Source: CAIWKO01 sp964469155
Lineage (GTDB): Bacteria > Bacteroidota > Bacteroidia > Bacteroidales > CAIWKO01
Reading direction: 5' to 3'
Assembly: GCA_964469155.1 (NCBI GenBank)
Contig: CAYXXU010000003.1
Coordinates: 28,355 to 92,354 of the forward strand
DNA: 64,000 nucleotides
Position 1 is the stretch's first letter; the number at the start of each line of letters is the position of its first letter. Position numbers and translations under genes: made by a program. A model generated the notes under the pieces. It was not told the origin of the DNA. It ran no database searches and saw only the letters and a list, made by a program, of their open reading frames with translations. Below, in pieces: positions 61,669 to 64,000 of this stretch.

Positions 61669-64000
61669 ATGAAAACAAATCTACCCTCTTTCAACCTTTT
61701 AGTTAAGTTAGGTGTACCTAAAAAAGCTTTTACATTATTAATCTTATTAGCCTTAACGGCAGGCATTGCCGTATGGGGGCAAACCTCTACTACTTATACA
61801 AGTTCTACCACATGGACCAAACCGTCCGGTGTTACTGGTGTAACGGTAGAAGCCTGGGGAGGCGGAGGCGCAGGGGGCGGAGTCGCTGGCACATGGACAG
61901 TGAGAACAGCAGGTGGTGGTGGGGCCGGTGGGGCATTTACAAGAGGATATACAACCACTCCTAATGCCAGCTATCCGATAGTAGTAGGTGCGGGCGGAAC
62001 TGCCGGTGCTGCAGGGGCCAATCGTGGAAACGCAGGGGGTAGTTCAACATTTGGGTCGACCCTGGTGGTTGCCAATGGGGGAGGTGGAGGGGATTGGGCC
62101 AGTAGTTCCTATCAAAATGCTTATGCTACAACTGGAGCAACCGGAACATATAATGGAGGGAATGGAAGTGCAGGCGATTATGGTAATTCTTACTCTGGCG
62201 GAGGTGGCGGAGGCGCAGGAAATGCCGGCAGTGGAGGAAATGGATCTGCACCAACAGGCGGTGCTGGAGGAAGCGGCGGAGGAGGGGCTGGTGGTGTTGG
62301 AAAAACAGCATCTTTAAGTAATGGAGCTAATGGTGGAGCTGCCGTAGGATTGAGTGGAGGAGGTGGCGGAGCCTATGCAAATAAAAATGCTAATTATTCA
62401 GGTGGTGTTGGTTACCGCGGACAAGTTGTTATTTATTATTTTGTTCTGACCGGTGTTTCTGCCACCACAAACTTTTGTTTGGGAAACGCTTCTACAGTTA
62501 CCATCAATGCAACAACTACCAATCTGCCCACTGGGGCTTATACCGTAACCTATAATTTAAGTGGCGCCAATACAGTCACAGGAGCGACTGTATCAATGAC
62601 AGTATCAACAGCAGGAAGCGGAACTTTCATAGTACCATCCACATCACTTGTAAATACAGGGACAACAACAGTAACTGTAACATTATTAACAAAAGGAGAT
62701 ATATCGGGAGGCATTGGAGCCAATAATGCGGCCAATATTTTGGTAAATGGTAACAATACAGCAGGAACTCCATCATCAACACCATCTGTATGCATCAACT
62801 TTCCCATTTCACCAAATATTACCATAGGCACTACAGTAGCCACGGGTATTGGCACTCCAACAGGTTTACCCTCAGGTGTTACTGCTTCATGGGCGAGCAA
62901 TACCATCACCATCAGTGGAACACCTACGGCAACAGGCACATTCAATTACAGTATCCCCCTAACGGGAGGTTGTGGAACGGTAAGTGCGACAGGTTCAATT
63001 ATAGTGACACCCAACATGACCGTAAGCACCGCTTCCTCAGCTCCAACACTTTGTAGTTATAGTGCGATCAGCCCTAATATTTCACACACAACAACCCTGG
63101 CTACAGGGATATCAAATGATGGAGTTCCAGGAGTTAACGGATTACCACTGGGGGTATCGGCACATTGGGCGAGCAATACCATTACTATCAGTGGGACCCC
63201 TACCGCATCAGGCACCTTTAACTACAGCATACCCTTAACGGGTGGTTGCGGAACGGTAAGTGCCACAGGTGCAATTATTGTGACACCCAACATGACCGTA
63301 AGCACCGCTTCGTCAGCTCCAACACTTTGTAGTAATAGTGCGATCAGCCCTAATATTTCACACACAACAACTCTGGCTACAGGGATATCAAATGATGGAG
63401 TTCCAGGAGTTAACGGATTACCACCGGGGGTATCGGCACATTGGGCAAACCATACCATTACTATCAGTGGGACTCCTACGGCATCAGGCACTTTTAACTA
63501 CAGCATACCTTTATCCGGAGGTTGTGGAACGGTAAGTGCCACGGGAACTATTGTTGTAAATAATACACCCGAACAAACTATTGTGCCGGGAACAGGCACT
63601 TATTGCGACCATAAATTACTGGAAGCTTTACCTGGTGCAGGTGGCACGATATATTTCCAGAACAATGACCCTAATGGTACAAGTACAAATTTGGGAGGCT
63701 ATTCCCAAACAGTAACTTCCAGTGGTACCTATTATTTCAGATCACGCTCTTCTGCAGGTTGTTGGGGACCTGAGGGCCATGCAACGGTTACGATTAATCC
63801 TAATCCTGCTGCTGTAACAGTATCCGGAGGAGGCACAGCTTGTGGTGCAACTGTTTTGCAAGCAAGTGGTGGTGCAAGTGGCACTATTTATTATGAGGGT
63901 ATCACTTCAGGTGGCACCAATACTACCTATGCTAAAGATACCGCTAAAGTTTATGCTTCAGGAACCTATTATTTCAGATCGCGTTCCAGTGATGATTGCT
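61669..64000 (+). CDS. Large secreted glycine-rich repeat surface protein, 3' partial
   Basis: Open from ATG 61669 through the right edge (777+ residues). A signal peptide-like start (KAFTLLILLALTAGIAVWGQ) is followed by a glycine-rich domain (~55-260) with repeated GGGGAGG-type words and VVVGAGGTAGAAG. From ~355 there are threefold beta-rich repeats of up to 92 residues (GLPLGVSAHWASNTITISGT, SGTFNYSIPLTGGCGTVSAT), then a new repeat type (SGTYYFRSRSS). Probably an adhesin or cell-surface protein exported by the type IX system; its C-terminal sorting domain is outside the window. Confidence 0.8.
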   Translation, partial: MKTNLPSFNLLVKLGVPKKAFTLLILLALTAGIAVWGQTSTTYTSSTTWTKPSGVTGVTVEAWGGGGAGGGVAGTWTVRTAGGGGAGGAFTRGYTTTPNASYPIVVGAGGTAGAAGANRGNAGGSSTFGSTLVVANGGGGGDWASSSYQNAYATTGATGTYNGGNGSAGDYGNSYSGGGGGGAGNAGSGGNGSAPTGGAGGSGGGGAGGVGKTASLSNGANGGAAVGLSGGGGGAYANKNANYSGGVGYRGQVVIYYFVLTGVSATTNFCLGNASTVTINATTTNLPTGAYTVTYNLSGANTVTGATVSMTVSTAGSGTFIVPSTSLVNTGTTTVTVTLLTKGDISGGIGANNAANILVNGNNTAGTPSSTPSVCINFPISPNITIGTTVATGIGTPTGLPSGVTASWASNTITISGTPTATGTFNYSIPLTGGCGTVSATGSIIVTPNMTVSTASSAPTLCSYSAISPNISHTTTLATGISNDGVPGVNGLPLGVSAHWASNTITISGTPTASGTFNYSIPLTGGCGTVSATGAIIVTPNMTVSTASSAPTLCSNSAISPNISHTTTLATGISNDGVPGVNGLPPGVSAHWANHTITISGTPTASGTFNYSIPLSGGCGTVSATGTIVVNNTPEQTIVPGTGTYCDHKLLEALPGAGGTIYFQNNDPNGTSTNLGGYSQTVTSSGTYYFRSRSSAGCWGPEGHATVTINPNPAAVTVSGGGTACGATVLQASGGASGTIYYEGITSGGTNTTYAKDTAKVYASGTYYFRSRSSDDC

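Overview
The window is bacterial chromosome from a member of the Bacteroidota. Evidence: repeated TAnnTTTG-type -7 promoter elements (for example TTTG-N18-TACTTTTG before a tRNA-Leu), weak Shine-Dalgarno use, and gene families typical of the phylum (a Mqo of the NSQT-type, the rSAM/lipoprotein system, AmmeMemoRadiSam B-A, LemA-TPM-TPM, a glycine-rich repeat surface protein). No genus is assigned.

Layout: (1) 1-4.6 kb is core chromosome: the end of hldD, an intergenic 21-bp-period repeat array, mqo, an RhlE-type RNA helicase and two tRNA-Leu genes. (2) 4.66-46.24 kb is an AT-rich integrated island of about 41.6 kb. It sits in the 3' end of tRNA-Leu(CAG), is bounded by a 23-bp direct repeat (one mismatch) and carries a tyrosine integrase at its right end. 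Its left end has an excisionase-like protein, a primase/VirE-type helicase and an iteron-like cluster. No conjugation or virion genes were recognised. (3) 46.3-64 kb is core chromosome again: two glycosyltransferases, FtsE, AmmeMemoRadiSam B-A, a DUF2400 protein, three radical-SAM-associated lipoproteins with their radical SAM/SPASM enzyme, a TPR/PMT-like membrane protein, a PP2C phosphatase with LysM repeats, LemA plus two TPM proteins, and the start of a large secreted repeat protein.

The island is mainly a defence cargo. From about 9.15 to 39.6 kb nearly every gene lies on the + strand with tiny gaps or 1-14 nt overlaps. An AbiE-like toxin/antitoxin pair and a WYL regulator come first. Next is a type I restriction-modification operon (hsdR-hsdM-hsdS) preceded by an unusual pair: an N6-adenine methylase fused to a histidine-kinase module, translationally coupled to a receiver-domain protein. 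Then come three nuclease-like genes and a 1608-residue protein. That protein has an IF2-N domain and an S1 domain, then a UPF1-like SF1 helicase, then four C-terminal S1 domains closely resembling Bacteroidota ribosomal protein S1. It is followed by a winged-helix protein, a PLD-family protein, a CARF-only protein, a Card1/Can2-like CARF nuclease, a Pif1-like helicase, a GIY-YIG protein and an SMC/Rad50-like ATPase. No Cas10, no CRISPR array and no other evident cyclic-oligoadenylate synthase lies in the window.

The two strongest candidates for undescribed biology are the methylase-kinase/receiver pair controlling or extending a type I RM system, and the S1-tailed helicase-PLD-CARF module. 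A third observation is outside the island: three intergenic arrays of unrelated sequence share a period of two (21 bp) or four (41-42 bp) DNA helical turns. The right third of the island is decaying: a frameshifted IS30 transposase, a truncated MazG-like gene, a broken copy of a small HTH gene, and two copies of a 51-bp element containing a perfect 30-bp palindrome.
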